A DNA stretch of 34,962 nucleotides from WHSM01 sp050701695 (GCA_050701695.1 JBOGDE010000010.1:1-34962); one strand, 5' to 3'; counted from the stretch's first letter, positions 14,963 through 23,874 are shown. Notes: generated by a model not told the origin, from the sequence alone. Program-made: numbers and translations.

Positions 14963-16123
14963 TCAGGCGTTCCTTCTCGCGTCGAGCCGGTGGGCGAGGT
15001 CCTCGGCGCGCATCACCCCGAGCACCTCCTCCCCCGCCACCACCAGGTACTCGGTGGCGGGGTGGGCCTGCACCGCGCGCAGCACCGCCTCCCCGGACAG
15101 CTCCACCGGCAGCGTCAGACCGGGCCCAAGGGTACGTGCCACCGAATCCACCGGGACCCAGGGCCGGCGCTCTTCTGGCACCGCGTCCGCGGCCTGTGCT
15201 CCGACCACCGCCACCGGCCGGTCCGCGGCGTCCGTCACCACGATCCCCACCTCGCCCTGCGGATCGGCCCGGCGCAGCGCCTCGGCCAGCGAGGTCTGAC
15301 TCGGTACGCCGATCGCCGGGCGTACCAGGTCGCGGACCGCCAGACCGCCGAGCTGGGCACCGACGGTGCCGGCGCGGATCGCGTGGCCGGCGCCGATCCA
15401 CAGCACCATCGCCACCATCCCGGCGAAGACCAGACCGAACGGGCCGATCACCCCGAACACCCAGCCGGCCGCCAACCCGAGCACCACCAGTACCGCGACC
15501 ACTCGCCCGGCCCAGCCGGCGACCCGGCTGCCCAGGTGCTTGTCGCGCGCAACGGCCCAGACCCCCGCGCGCAGCGCCCGCCCGCCGTCGAGTGGCAGAC
15601 CGGGCAGCAGGTTGAACACCGCGACGATCACGTTGGCGGCGGCGAACTGGAATGCCAGCTCGAACAGCACGATCTCGGTCGGCAGCACCACCACCGCCAC
15701 CACACCGATCACGCCCAGCACCGCGGAGACCAGCGGGCCGGCGAGCGCCACCAGCGCCTCCACCGACGGACGCGGCGCCTCGTCCTCCATCTCGGTGTAG
15801 CCACCGAGCATCTCCAGCGTGATGGCGCGTACCCCGATGCCGTACCGGCGGCAGGTCAGGGCGTGGCCCAGCTCGTGCAGCAGCACCGAGACCGCGAGGC
15901 TGATCACGAACCCGAACCCGACCAGGTACGCCGCGGGCGTACCGAGTTCGGGGCGGCGCTCAGCGACCACACCGCCGTAGACCAGGGTGACGGCGACGGC
16001 CAGCAGCAGCCAGGACGGTGCCAGGAAGACAGGTACCCCGATCACCCGGCCCAGTGCGATGCCGGACCTCCGGATCGGCGGTGTCGGGCGCTGGTCGGAC
16101 TCCGTCTGCTTGGCAGGCTCCAC
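14963..16123 (-). CDS. Site-2-type intramembrane metalloprotease (M50) with CBS pair
   Basis: 386 residues from GTG 16123. Six or so membrane helices fill residues about 30-260. The zinc site is HELGH (83-87), and the second motif NLLPGLPLDGGR (171-182) supplies D179. Two CBS-like repeats follow (about 270-385), including a MRAEDLAHRL end; CBS pairs often bind adenine nucleotides and may gate the protease. The family cuts membrane-anchored anti-sigma factors or other membrane proteins; the substrate here is unknown. The start has no Shine-Dalgarno, but a TAGCAT -10 box lies 7 nt upstream, suggesting a leaderless mRNA. It is coupled to trmI downstream and divergent from the RecB-like nuclease. 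Confidence 0.9.
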   Translation of the reverse strand: MEPAKQTESDQRPTPPIRRSGIALGRVIGVPVFLAPSWLLLAVAVTLVYGGVVAERRPELGTPAAYLVGFGFVISLAVSVLLHELGHALTCRRYGIGVRAITLEMLGGYTEMEDEAPRPSVEALVALAGPLVSAVLGVIGVVAVVVLPTEIVLFELAFQFAAANVIVAVFNLLPGLPLDGGRALRAGVWAVARDKHLGSRVAGWAGRVVAVLVVLGLAAGWVFGVIGPFGLVFAGMVAMVLWIGAGHAIRAGTVGAQLGGLAVRDLVRPAIGVPSQTSLAEALRRADPQGEVGIVVTDAADRPVAVVGAQAADAVPEERRPWVPVDSVARTLGPGLTLPVELSGEAVLRAVQAHPATEYLVVAGEEVLGVMRAEDLAHRLDARRNA

Positions 16124-16130
16124 GGTCCCG

Positions 16131-16136
16131 ATGCTA
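16131..16136 (-). promoter_or_regulatory. -10 box of the M50 protease-trmI operon (leaderless)
   Basis: Minus-strand TAGCAT is followed by 7 nt (CGGGACC) and the GTG at 16123. It is the mirror of the nuclease promoter 62 bp away in the same 88-bp gap. Confidence 0.55.
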
Positions 16137-16198
16137 CGCAGCCGGTGCCGGTGGTGGGCCGCCCGGCCGCGTCGGCCGTTCTCGTCGTACCCCTGCCC

Positions 16199-16204
16199 TA
16201 GGGT
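16199..16204 (+). promoter_or_regulatory. -10 box of the RecB-like nuclease (leaderless)
   Basis: TAGGGT followed by 7 nt (TCCTGGC) and ATG 16212. No Shine-Dalgarno is present between them. Confidence 0.55.
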
Positions 16205-16211
16205 TCCTGGC

Positions 16212-17093
16212 ATGGTGACCACCGTGAGTGCCGAGCCGGACCAGCTCCCCCGCGACGAGCCGGAGTACACCGGCCCGTCGCTGTCGCCCTCACGGGCCGC
16301 GGACTTCAAGACCTGCCCGCTGCTGTACCGGTTGCGCGCCATCGACCGGATCCCGGAGCAGCCGACCCCGGACCAGCTGCGCGGCACGCTGGTGCACGCG
16401 GTGCTGGAGCGGCTCTTCGACCTGCCAGCCGGTGAGCGTACGGTCGGCGCCGCCCACGACCTGGTGGTGCCGGAGTGGTCCCGGCTGCTGGAGGAGACCC
16501 CCGAGCTGGCGGCGATCTTCGACGAGCCGGCGTCCGCCGAGCAGTGGTTGGCCTCGGCGAGACCGCTGCTCGAGGGGTATTTCACGCTGGAGGATCCGCG
16601 CCGGTTGGAGCCCGCCGAGCGGGAGTCGCGGGTCGAGGTGATGGTTGGTGACGGGCTGCGGCTGCGCGGCATCATCGACCGGCTCGACGTCTCGCCGGCC
16701 GGCGACGTACGGGTGGTCGACTACAAGTCCGGCGGTGCGCCGAGGGAGGCGTTCGAGGCCCGGGCGCTGTTCCAACTGAAGTTCTACGCGCTGGTGCTCT
16801 GGCGCATCCGGGGCGTGGTGCCCAGGGTGCTGCGACTGCTCTACCTATCCGACCGGGAGGCCTGCGACTACGCCCCTGACCGCGAGGAGCTGATCCGGTT
16901 CGAGCGCACCCTGGTCGCCCTGTGGCAGGCGATCGATCGGGCCACTGAGGCCAAGGAGTTCCGTCCCAAGCCCAGCAAGCTGTGCGGCTGGTGCCGGCAC
17001 CAGGCGCTGTGCCCGGAGTTCGGCGGCACCCCGCCGCCGTTCCCGGAGCGAGTGCCCGCGCCGTCCGGGGAGGACTCCGCCACCGAGCTGTAG
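16212..17093 (+). CDS. RecB-family PD-(D/E)xK nuclease with Fe-S cysteines
   Basis: 293 residues from ATG 16212. The opening LSPSRAADFKTCPLLYRLRAI places C35 in the position used by AddB/Cas4-type nucleases. The active site reads GIIDRLD (D156) and VVDYKSG (D170, K172), followed by QLKFYALVL as the QxxxY motif. Three more cysteines, CGWCRHQALC near the C-terminus, complete a likely [4Fe-4S] site with C35. There is no helicase domain; it is a stand-alone RecB-like exonuclease, a common actinobacterial protein of uncertain task in DNA repair. It is divergent from the M50 protease and has its own leaderless-type promoter. Confidence 0.88.
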   Translation: MVTTVSAEPDQLPRDEPEYTGPSLSPSRAADFKTCPLLYRLRAIDRIPEQPTPDQLRGTLVHAVLERLFDLPAGERTVGAAHDLVVPEWSRLLEETPELAAIFDEPASAEQWLASARPLLEGYFTLEDPRRLEPAERESRVEVMVGDGLRLRGIIDRLDVSPAGDVRVVDYKSGGAPREAFEARALFQLKFYALVLWRIRGVVPRVLRLLYLSDREACDYAPDREELIRFERTLVALWQAIDRATEAKEFRPKPSKLCGWCRHQALCPEFGGTPPPFPERVPAPSGEDSATEL

Positions 17094-17178
17094 CGCCTCC
17101 ACCTTGCTGTGGCGGCCTCCACCTTACGGATGAGGCGAAGATCGGCCTGGTCGGCGAACCGCCGGCGTAACCGCCCGA

Positions 17179-17184
17179 TAGCGT
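17179..17184 (+). promoter_or_regulatory. -10 box of the histidine kinase operon (leaderless)
   Basis: TAGCGT is followed by 7 nt (GGAGTCC) and GTG 17192. The alternative GTG at 17183 lies inside this box, so the later start is preferred. Confidence 0.55.
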
Positions 17185-17191
17185 GGAGTCC

Positions 17192-18412
17192 GTGCCGTAC
17201 CTACCGGCCCTGACCAGTTGGCTCCGCCGTCGCCCGCTCGTCGCCGACACCCTGATGGCGGTCGCCCTGTGGCTGCTGGGGCTGGTGCTGATTCAGCTCA
17301 GCCCGCCGGAGTTTCGGCCCAGCAACTGGTGGTTCACCGTCATCGTCGCCCTGGTCGCGGTGAGCCCGATCGCGATCCGGCGCCGCTGGCTGTGGCCCTC
17401 CGTCGGCCTCACCGTGGTGTTCTGCGCCGTCCCGATCCTGAACGTCGATCTGTGGGCGAGCCAGAGCGCGACCGTGGTGGTGGTCGGCTACACCGCCGCG
17501 GCCTACCTGGCGTTGCGGGCCGCCGTGATCGCCACATTCGCGGTGTGGATCCCGTCTCTGGCGGTGCTGGTGGCCGCCCGCGAGGAGATCGCGTTCGCCG
17601 GCGATCCGACGTACCTGCTGATCACCAACAGCCTCTTCGCGCTGTTCGTGTTCCTGATCGGCCGCACCGTGTACACCCGGCGGGCGTACGCGGTGGCGCA
17701 GGAGGAACGGGCCCGGGCCGCGGAGGCCAGCCTTCGGTCGTTGGCGGCGCAGGCGGTCGCGGACGAGCGGCGCCGGATCGCCCGCGAGCTGCACGACGTG
17801 GTCGCCCACCACGTCAGCGTGATGGGGGTGCTCGCCAGCGGCGCCCGGCGCAGCGGAAAGCGCGACCCGCGCGCCGCCGAGACAGCGCTCGCCGCGATCG
17901 AGGAGACCGGCCGCAGCGCGATGCGCGAGTTGCGGCGGCTGCTGGACGTGCTGCGCACCGAGGAGGAGCCCCCGGAGCTGACCCCGCAGCCGGGGCTGGT
18001 CGCCGTGACCCACCTGATCGACCAGATCCGTGAGGCCGGGCTGCCGGTCACCGCCGAGATCGACCCCGGCCCCGACGACCTCGACCCGGGGTTGGCGCTG
18101 GCGGCGTACCGGATCGTGCAGGAGGCACTGACCAACACCATCAAGCACGCCGGCCCTGCCGCCGCGGTGGTGCGGCTGACCTACTCGGCCGAACAGCTCA
18201 CCATCGAGGTCACCGACGACGGCCGCGGTCCGGCGCTGGCCCCCGCCGGTGTCGGCCACGGCCTGGTCGGGATGCGTGAGAGGGTCAGCCTGTACGGCGG
18301 TCAGCTGAGCGCAGGCGCCCGTACCGGCGGCGGCTTCCGGGTGTACGCCCGGCTGCCGATGGAGCGGGCTGATCGTCTTGTCACCGACGCCCGGCAGGAG
18401 ACGAACGCGTAG
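17192..18412 (+). CDS. NarL-type sensor histidine kinase
   Basis: 406 residues from GTG 17192. Residues about 18-160 hold five or so membrane helices with almost no extracytoplasmic loop, so the sensor probably reads a membrane state. A short coiled coil (about 168-192) leads to the HisKA_3 dimerisation segment, with the phosphorylated H201 in RRIARELHDVVAHH. The ATPase domain shows the N-box EALTNTIKHA, the G-box VTDDGRGPA and a GHGLVGMRERV lid. The response regulator begins directly after the stop, and an ABC transporter of the MacB type follows. Such sets often answer cell-envelope stress or peptide antibiotics; the signal here is unknown. Confidence 0.92.
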   Translation: MPYLPALTSWLRRRPLVADTLMAVALWLLGLVLIQLSPPEFRPSNWWFTVIVALVAVSPIAIRRRWLWPSVGLTVVFCAVPILNVDLWASQSATVVVVGYTAAAYLALRAAVIATFAVWIPSLAVLVAAREEIAFAGDPTYLLITNSLFALFVFLIGRTVYTRRAYAVAQEERARAAEASLRSLAAQAVADERRRIARELHDVVAHHVSVMGVLASGARRSGKRDPRAAETALAAIEETGRSAMRELRRLLDVLRTEEEPPELTPQPGLVAVTHLIDQIREAGLPVTAEIDPGPDDLDPGLALAAYRIVQEALTNTIKHAGPAAAVVRLTYSAEQLTIEVTDDGRGPALAPAGVGHGLVGMRERVSLYGGQLSAGARTGGGFRVYARLPMERADRLVTDARQETNA

Positions 18413-19105
18413 ATGTCACACCCAGACGACGGCGCCACCGCGAAACCGGTACGGGTACTGCTCGCCGACGACCAGCCGCTGCTGCGTACCGGGTTCCGGA
18501 TGGTGCTCGGCGGGGAGCCGGAGATCGACGTGGTGGGCGAGGCCGGCGACGGCGCCGAGGCGGTGGAGCTGGCGCGCCGGCTGCTGCCCGACGTGGTGCT
18601 GATGGACATCCGGATGCCGCGGATGGACGGCGTGGCCGCCACCGCCGCGATCACCGCCGCCCGGCTCCCGGTACGGGTGCTGATCCTGACCACCTTCGAC
18701 CTCGACGAGTACGTGGTCGGCGCGCTGCGGGCCGGCGCCAGCGGGTTCCTCGCCAAGGACGTACCGGCGGAAGATCTGATCCTGGCCATCCACACCGTGG
18801 CGGCCGGGGAGGCGGTGGTGGCGCCGCGGATCCTGCGGCGGCTGCTGGACAAGTTCGCCAGCCACCTGCCGGATCCCGACGCCGCGCCGCCGCGCCGGTT
18901 CGACGACCTGACCCAGCGGGAACGCGAGGTGCTGGTGCTGGTCGCCAAGGGGCTGTCCAACGCGGAGATCGCCGCCGAGCTGCAGGTCAGCGAGACCACC
19001 GTGAAGACCCACGTCGGTCACCTGCTGACCAAACTCGGGCTGCGCGACCGGGTGCAGGCCGTGGTGCTGGCGTACGAGTCCGGGCTGGTACGCCCGGGCG
19101 GCTGA
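18413..19105 (+). CDS. NarL/LuxR-type response regulator
   Basis: 230 residues from ATG 18413, directly abutting the kinase stop. The receiver domain shows the acidic pair D19/D20 in LLADDQPLLRTG, the phosphorylated D65 in VVLMDIRMPRMDG, and the lysine in GFLAKDVPAEDL. The C-terminal LuxR helix-turn-helix reads LTQREREVLVLVAKGLSNAEI followed by AAELQVSETTVKTHV. It is the cognate partner of the upstream kinase. The ABC transporter starts 158 nt downstream and is the most likely target, because only that gap and the kinase promoter are nearby. Confidence 0.94.
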   Translation: MSHPDDGATAKPVRVLLADDQPLLRTGFRMVLGGEPEIDVVGEAGDGAEAVELARRLLPDVVLMDIRMPRMDGVAATAAITAARLPVRVLILTTFDLDEYVVGALRAGASGFLAKDVPAEDLILAIHTVAAGEAVVAPRILRRLLDKFASHLPDPDAAPPRRFDDLTQREREVLVLVAKGLSNAEIAAELQVSETTVKTHVGHLLTKLGLRDRVQAVVLAYESGLVRPGG

Positions 19106-19136
19106 GCGGCGTACCCAGGGAAGTCCGTAGGGGTGA

Positions 19137-19169
19137 CCTCCACCGGAAGGTGGGGGCGGGACCCTTCCG
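19137..19169 (+). promoter_or_regulatory. Two mutually exclusive hairpins before the ABC transporter
   Basis: CCTCCACC (19137-19144) pairs with GGTGGGGG (19149-19156) around a GGAA (GNRA-type) loop. CGGAAGG (19144-19150) can instead pair with CCTTCCG (19163-19169). The two structures share bases, so only one can form. There is no T-run. The element lies between the response regulator stop and the ABC ATPase start, and could be a terminator of the first operon, an attenuator or a regulator site. Confidence 0.35.
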
Positions 19170-19262
19170 AAGCATGAGGTGGCCACCCGCGGGCCGGCCT
19201 ACCGTGTTGGTCAAGGGTCGGCAGGTGCCGGCCCTGTCCAACGCACAGAGGGGGCCAGTGGG

Positions 19263-20075
19263 GTGAGCACCACTGTCAGCACGGACACCGGCGTCGCGGC
19301 ACGCGCGTCGAAGGTGTGGAAGGCGTACGGCACCGGCGAGGCGCAGGTGATCGCGCTGCGCAGCGTGAGTACGGAGTTCGAGCGGGGCAAGTACACCGCG
19401 ATCATGGGGCCGTCCGGCTCCGGCAAGTCCACCCTGATGCACTGCCTGGCGGGGTTGGACACGGTCAGCCAGGGCGAGGTGTGGATCGGTGACACCAAGG
19501 TCACCGGCCTGTCGGACAAGAAGCTGACCCGGCTGCGCCGCGACAAGGTCGGCTTCATCTTCCAGCAGTTCAACCTGCTGCCGACGCTGACCGCGCAGGA
19601 GAACATCACGCTGCCGCTGTCGATCGCCGGGCGCAAGGTCGACCAGGAGTGGTTCGACACCGTGATCCACACCGTCGGGCTGGCCGACCGGCTGCACCAC
19701 CGCCCCACCGAGCTCTCCGGCGGCCAGCAGCAGCGCGTGGCGTGCGCGCGGGCGTTCGTCAGCCGGCCCGAGGTGGTCTTCGCCGACGAGCCGACCGGCA
19801 ACCTGGACTCGAAGTCCGGCTCCGAGGTGCTGCACTTCCTGCGCAACTCGGTAGGCGAGTTCGGCCAGACCATCGTGATGGTGACCCACGACCCGGTCGC
19901 CGCCTCGTACGCCGACCGGATCATCTTCCTCGGCGACGGCGAGATCGTCGACGAGATGCGCGACCCGACCGCCGAGGACGTGCTCGACCGGCTCAAGCGC
20001 CTCGACGTTGGCGCCGAGGTCGGCACGGAGATCGGCCCCGAGGCAGGCCCGCACGCCCGGGCGGAGGCGCGCTGA
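19263..20075 (+). CDS. ABC transporter ATP-binding protein (MacB/LolD type)
   Basis: 270 residues from GTG 19263. Walker A is GPSGSGKST (49-57), the Q-loop is FIFQQFNLLPTLTAQEN, the signature is LSGGQQQR, Walker B is VVFADEPTGNLDS, and the H-loop is VMVTHDP. The FNLLPTLTA and DEPTGNLD strings place it in the MacB/LolD/FtsE group, which pairs with FtsX-like permeases and drives mechanotransmission instead of classical translocation. An extra 25-30-residue C-terminal tail (DVGAEVGTEIGPEAGPHARA) is low-complexity. The stop shares a base with the permease ATG (TGATG). Confidence 0.93.
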   Translation: MSTTVSTDTGVAARASKVWKAYGTGEAQVIALRSVSTEFERGKYTAIMGPSGSGKSTLMHCLAGLDTVSQGEVWIGDTKVTGLSDKKLTRLRRDKVGFIFQQFNLLPTLTAQENITLPLSIAGRKVDQEWFDTVIHTVGLADRLHHRPTELSGGQQQRVACARAFVSRPEVVFADEPTGNLDSKSGSEVLHFLRNSVGEFGQTIVMVTHDPVAASYADRIIFLGDGEIVDEMRDPTAEDVLDRLKRLDVGAEVGTEIGPEAGPHARAEAR

Positions 20076-22636
20076 TGCTGCGTGCCACGCTCAAGGGCCT
20101 GCTGCACCGCAAGCTACGGCTCGCTCTGGCGGTGATCGCGGTGGTGCTGGGCGTCGGGTTCGTCTCCGGCGCCAACGTACTCACCGACAGCCTCTCCGCC
20201 GGGTTCGACAAGCTGTTCGCCACCGTCAACCAGGACATCGCGGTGCAGGTGCAGATCGACTCGGACCGTGACGACACCGGTGAGCCGCCACTGCTCACCG
20301 ACACCGACCTGGAGAAGATCGAAGCGGTCGACGGGGTGGCCGAGGTCGACGGCGACGTGTCCTCCCAGGGTCTGATCCCGTTCCACGCGGAGACCGGCAA
20401 GGCGGTCCAGGTCGGCGGGGCGCCGGCGCTCGGGTTCGGGCTCGACCCCGACGACCTGCGCGACCCGGACTCGGTGATCACCCTCGCCGAAGGCGAGCTA
20501 CCCGACGCCGACGGGGAGGTGGCGCTGACCCGGCGCACCGCCCGGATGGCTGGTGTGGAGATCAACGACACCCTCAAGGTGTACGTCCCGCGGGAGCAGA
20601 AGGCCCGCGAGTTCACCGTGGTCGGCACCCTGAAGTACAGCGGTGACCGCGACTCGCTCGGCGGCGAGCTGGCGATCGGGTTCACCGTGCCCGAGGCACA
20701 GCGCCTGTTCTACGGCGAGGAAGGCGTCTACTCGGGTGCGGCGGTGATCGCCGAGGACGGCGTCACCGACACCGCGTTGAAGAAGCGTGTCGCTGAGGTG
20801 ATCCCGGGAGCGTTCACCGCGAGGACCGGCGAGGAGGTCGCCGCCGAGCAGTCGAGCCAGATCAAGGAGGGCCTGGGCTTCATCAATTGGTTCTTCCTCG
20901 CCTTCGGGCTGATCGCCCTGCTGGTCGGGATCTTCCTGATCTTCAACACCTTCAACATCGTGGTGGCGCAGCGCTCCCGGGAGCTGGCGCTCTACCGGGC
21001 GCTGGGCGCGAGCCGGCGACAGGTGACCTTCACGACGCTGGTGGAGGCACTGATCGTGGGGCTGGTCGGCTCCGGCCTCGGGCTGCTGTTCGGCGTCGGG
21101 CTGGCCGCGGGGCTGCGCGGGTTCTTCGCCCTGGTCGGTATCGAGCTGCCCGACGGTGGGCTGGTGGTCAGCCTCTCCTCGGTGCTGATCGCACTCGCCA
21201 CCGGGGTCGGCGTCACCATGGTCGCCGCGTTGGCACCCGCGATCCGGGCGTCGGCCGTACCTCCGGTGGCGGCGATGCGCGATGTGGTGAAGCCCGACAA
21301 GCCGCTGCGCTGGCTGGTGGTCAGCGGTCTGGTGCTGGTCGCCGGTGGCGCGGTCGCGTTCGGGTTCGCGCTGCGCGGCCTGGGCGAGGCCACCCTGCCG
21401 GTGATGGGGCTCGGTGTGCTGCTGGTGTTCCTCGGTACGGCACTGCTCTCCCCCGTACTGACCCGGCCGCTCGCCGGGGTGCTGGGGTGGCTGTTGTCGT
21501 GGGGCGAGGCGAGCAAGCTGGGGCGCCGCAACGCGCTGCGCAACCCGCGGCGTACCGCGGTGACGGCAGCGGCGTTGATGATCGGCGTGACGCTGGTCAG
21601 CGCGCTGACGATGCTCGGCGCGTCGTTCAAGTCGACGGTGCTGAACGTCCTCAACGACCAGCGCGGCGCCGACGTGATCATCAACACCATGAACACCCAG
21701 GCCCCCACCGGCAAGGAGGGGTTCACCACCGAGAGCCTGCAGAAGGTCGCGGCGCTGGACGGCGTACAGACCGCGGTCCCGGTGTACGCATCGGTCGCGA
21801 AGGTGGACGGCGAGGACGGCTTCGTCGGCGCCACCGACCTGGGCGACGCCAAGCAGTTGTTCGCGGTCACCGCCAAGCAGGGCGAGGTACGTGATCTCGC
21901 CGACGGCGAGTTCGCTGTGGACGAGCAGACCGCGAAGGACAACGGCTGGCGGGTCGGAGACCAGATCACCATCACCTTCGCCAAGGGTGGCGACCGGGGT
22001 TACGAACTGGTCGGCATCTATGACAGCGAGCTCGGCATGAGCGGCGTGATCGTCGACTCGTCGGTGTCGCGGTTCTTCGCCGGCCAGCTGGCCAACCAGG
22101 CGTACCTGAAGCTGTCGCCGGGTACGGACAGCGACGCCGTGGTCAAGGACGTCGAGAAGCTGATGGCCGACTATCCGATGGTCAGTGTGGCCGACCGCAG
22201 CGACATGGTGAAGCAGATCAACGACCAGATCGACCTCGCCCTGAACATCTTCAACGGGCTGTTGGTGCTCGCCGTGCTGATCGCGTTCCTGGGCATCCTC
22301 AACACCCTGCTGCTGTCCATCTACGAGCGCACCCGAGAACTGGGGATGCTGCGCGCGATCGGGATGGCCCGCAAGCAGGTGAAACGGATGATCCGCGTGG
22401 AGTCGGTGATCATGACGGTGTTCGGCTGCCTGCTCGGCATCGGTCTCGGACTCGCGCTCGGGTACGCCGTCGCGAGCACCCTGGTCGACCTCAACCAGCT
22501 CACCACGATCACCCTGCCGGGCGCCGAGCTGCTGGTGTTCGTCGCGGTGGCGGTGGTGGCCGGCCTGGTTGCCGCCTGGTGGCCGGCGTTCCGGGCCTCC
22601 CGGCTCAACGTGCTGGAGGCCATCGCGTACGAGTAG
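20075..22636 (+). CDS. FtsX/MacB-type ABC transporter permease (duplicated, 853 aa)
   Basis: 853 residues. Membrane helix 1 is at about 16-33 (LALAVIAVVLGVGFVSGA). A large extracytoplasmic domain follows (about 40-265), then a three-helix FtsX module with RSRELALYRALGASRRQV. A linker helix region and a second copy come next: GRRNALRNPRRTAVTAAALM with its helix, a second extracytoplasmic domain (about 525-710) and a C-terminal FtsX module with RTRELGMLRAIGMARKQVKR. It is thus the fused double-permease form found in Gram-positive bacteria, of which many export or sense lipids, peptides or antibiotics. It forms one transporter with the preceding ATPase. A strong hairpin lies 19 bp after the stop. 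Confidence 0.92.
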   Translation: MLRATLKGLLHRKLRLALAVIAVVLGVGFVSGANVLTDSLSAGFDKLFATVNQDIAVQVQIDSDRDDTGEPPLLTDTDLEKIEAVDGVAEVDGDVSSQGLIPFHAETGKAVQVGGAPALGFGLDPDDLRDPDSVITLAEGELPDADGEVALTRRTARMAGVEINDTLKVYVPREQKAREFTVVGTLKYSGDRDSLGGELAIGFTVPEAQRLFYGEEGVYSGAAVIAEDGVTDTALKKRVAEVIPGAFTARTGEEVAAEQSSQIKEGLGFINWFFLAFGLIALLVGIFLIFNTFNIVVAQRSRELALYRALGASRRQVTFTTLVEALIVGLVGSGLGLLFGVGLAAGLRGFFALVGIELPDGGLVVSLSSVLIALATGVGVTMVAALAPAIRASAVPPVAAMRDVVKPDKPLRWLVVSGLVLVAGGAVAFGFALRGLGEATLPVMGLGVLLVFLGTALLSPVLTRPLAGVLGWLLSWGEASKLGRRNALRNPRRTAVTAAALMIGVTLVSALTMLGASFKSTVLNVLNDQRGADVIINTMNTQAPTGKEGFTTESLQKVAALDGVQTAVPVYASVAKVDGEDGFVGATDLGDAKQLFAVTAKQGEVRDLADGEFAVDEQTAKDNGWRVGDQITITFAKGGDRGYELVGIYDSELGMSGVIVDSSVSRFFAGQLANQAYLKLSPGTDSDAVVKDVEKLMADYPMVSVADRSDMVKQINDQIDLALNIFNGLLVLAVLIAFLGILNTLLLSIYERTRELGMLRAIGMARKQVKRMIRVESVIMTVFGCLLGIGLGLALGYAVASTLVDLNQLTTITLPGAELLVFVAVAVVAGLVAAWWPAFRASRLNVLEAIAYE

Positions 22637-22654
22637 ACCTGTCTGCGAGGGGTA

Positions 22655-22694
22655 GTCGGGGCCGGGTGCGTGGTTACGCGCAGCCGGCCCCGAC
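22655..22694. terminator. Bidirectional terminator hairpin
   Basis: GTCGGGGCCGG pairs perfectly with CCGGCCCCGAC (11 bp) across an 18-nt loop that can itself form GCGT/ACGC. It lies between the convergent permease (stop 22636) and small membrane protein (stop 22700) genes. There is no long T-run. Confidence 0.65.
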
Positions 22695-22699
22695 GCGGT

Positions 22700-23200
22700 T
22701 TACCGTTCTGACCAGTGACGCTGTGGTGGCTGCAGAGGCTCCCGGGGCTGCCGAGGCTGCAGCGGTCGCAGACTCAGCACCAGCAGGACTCCGATCGGGA
22801 TCCCGAGCAGCCCGATCGCCGACGCGCGGTGGACAAGGGCGGACTCGCACCGCGCCATGATCCGCTTCTCCACCGCGAACACCGGGTCTCCTTCCTCCTC
22901 GTCGGGCACGACACCATCGGTCACCTCGTAGGTGAGCCGCAGCGAGGTCTCATCGTCGAGGTGGGCCCAGTCGTCGGTGCCGACGGCCGACAACGACCGG
23001 CATGACACGGTGTACGTGGACGACGTCTCATCGTGCTCGAACGTCAGGCTCGGCCCGCTGACGTACAGCACCAGGACCCATCCGAGCAGCAGTGCCGCCG
23101 CGCCGCGTACCAGAACCCCGGTCCAGAACGGGGAGGTCGGCGTCCCATTCTGCGTCGGGGGTGTGGCGGAGGGCGTCTCGGAAGCTGGCTCAGGCGACAT
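22700..23200 (-). CDS. Hypothetical two-helix membrane protein
   Basis: I do not recognise the family. 166 residues from ATG 23200 (MSPEPASETPS). A Ser/Pro/Thr-rich N-terminus leads to membrane helix 1 (about 28-47, VLVRGAAALLLGWVLVLYV). An external domain of about 80 residues, acidic (DEEEGD) with two cysteines (SCRSL and ARCESA) that could form a disulphide, is followed by helix 2 (about 128-147, AIGLLGIPIGVLLVLSL). The tail is rich in Pro/Gln/Arg (PLQPRQPREPLQPPQR). The ATG is preferred over an in-frame ATG 13 codons upstream because a promoter occupies that stretch. It is convergent with the transporter; no role is suggested. Confidence 0.7.
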   Translation of the reverse strand: MSPEPASETPSATPPTQNGTPTSPFWTGVLVRGAAALLLGWVLVLYVSGPSLTFEHDETSSTYTVSCRSLSAVGTDDWAHLDDETSLRLTYEVTDGVVPDEEEGDPVFAVEKRIMARCESALVHRASAIGLLGIPIGVLLVLSLRPLQPRQPREPLQPPQRHWSER

Positions 23201-23207
23201 GCCGCGC

Positions 23208-23239
23208 AGGATATCGTCCGGTATCCACCACCATGTCAA
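23208..23239 (-). promoter_or_regulatory. Promoter of the small membrane protein gene
   Basis: A perfect TTGACA (-35, 23239-23234) is followed by GATATC at 18 nt or TATCCT at 20 nt. The latter is 7 nt before ATG 23200. The -35 overlaps the stop codon of the upstream alkB-like gene. Confidence 0.55.
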
Positions 23240-23868
23240 GCGACGCCGCGCGGCCGGAACTGGACGCTGATCCGGGGACCGACATCCCGGGCGGTCTTCG
23301 GGACGGCGTGCTCCCAGGTGCGTTGGCAGGTGCCGCCCATTACCAGCAGGTCGCCGTGCCCGAGCGCGAAGCTGACCGATTCACCGCCACCGCGAGGGCG
23401 CAACAGCAGGCGACGCGGCGCGCCCAGCGACAGGATCGCCACCATGGTGTCCTCGCGCCGGCCCCGGCCGATGGTGTCGCCGTGCCAGGCCACGCTGTCT
23501 CGCCCGTCGCGGTAGTAGCAGAGCCCTGCCGTGCGGAACGGCTCTCCCAACTCGTCGCGGTAGTGACCGCTGAGCGTGTCGCGCGCCTCGGTCAGCAGCG
23601 GATCCGGCCACGGGTCGGTCTCGTCGTACCAACACAGCAGGCGAGGTACGTCGACCACCCGGTCGTACATCTGGCGGCGCTCCTCCCGCCACGGCACCCG
23701 GCGGCGCAGCCGCTCGAACAGCTCATCCGAGCTACCCAACCACCCTGGCCGTACGTCGATCCACGCACCCGCGGTCAGCTCGGTGCGCCGAAGCGAGGAC
23801 AGCGACCCGAACCCGGCGGCGTCGCCGTCACCGACGTCGAACAGAGACGACTGCAACGCCACGACCAT
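23236..23868 (-). CDS. AlkB-like Fe(II)/2-oxoglutarate dioxygenase
   Basis: 210 residues from ATG 23868. The jelly-roll iron site is complete: H129 and D131 in VAWHGDTIG, and H187 in TWEHAVPK. R199 and R205 in PRISVQFRP are the 2-oxoglutarate arginines. CYYRDGRDSVAWHGD and HGDLLVMGGTCQRTWEH are typical of the AlkB group that reverses alkyl lesions on DNA or RNA bases by oxidation. An in-frame ATG ten codons earlier lies inside the SOS box, so the later start, which follows a TACGCT -10 by 6 nt, is preferred. A consensus LexA site overlaps the -35 position, which fits a DNA-repair role and damage induction. Confidence 0.9.
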   Translation of the reverse strand: MVVALQSSLFDVGDGDAAGFGSLSSLRRTELTAGAWIDVRPGWLGSSDELFERLRRRVPWREERRQMYDRVVDVPRLLCWYDETDPWPDPLLTEARDTLSGHYRDELGEPFRTAGLCYYRDGRDSVAWHGDTIGRGRREDTMVAILSLGAPRRLLLRPRGGGESVSFALGHGDLLVMGGTCQRTWEHAVPKTARDVGPRISVQFRPRGVA

Positions 23869-23874
23869 CCGTGG

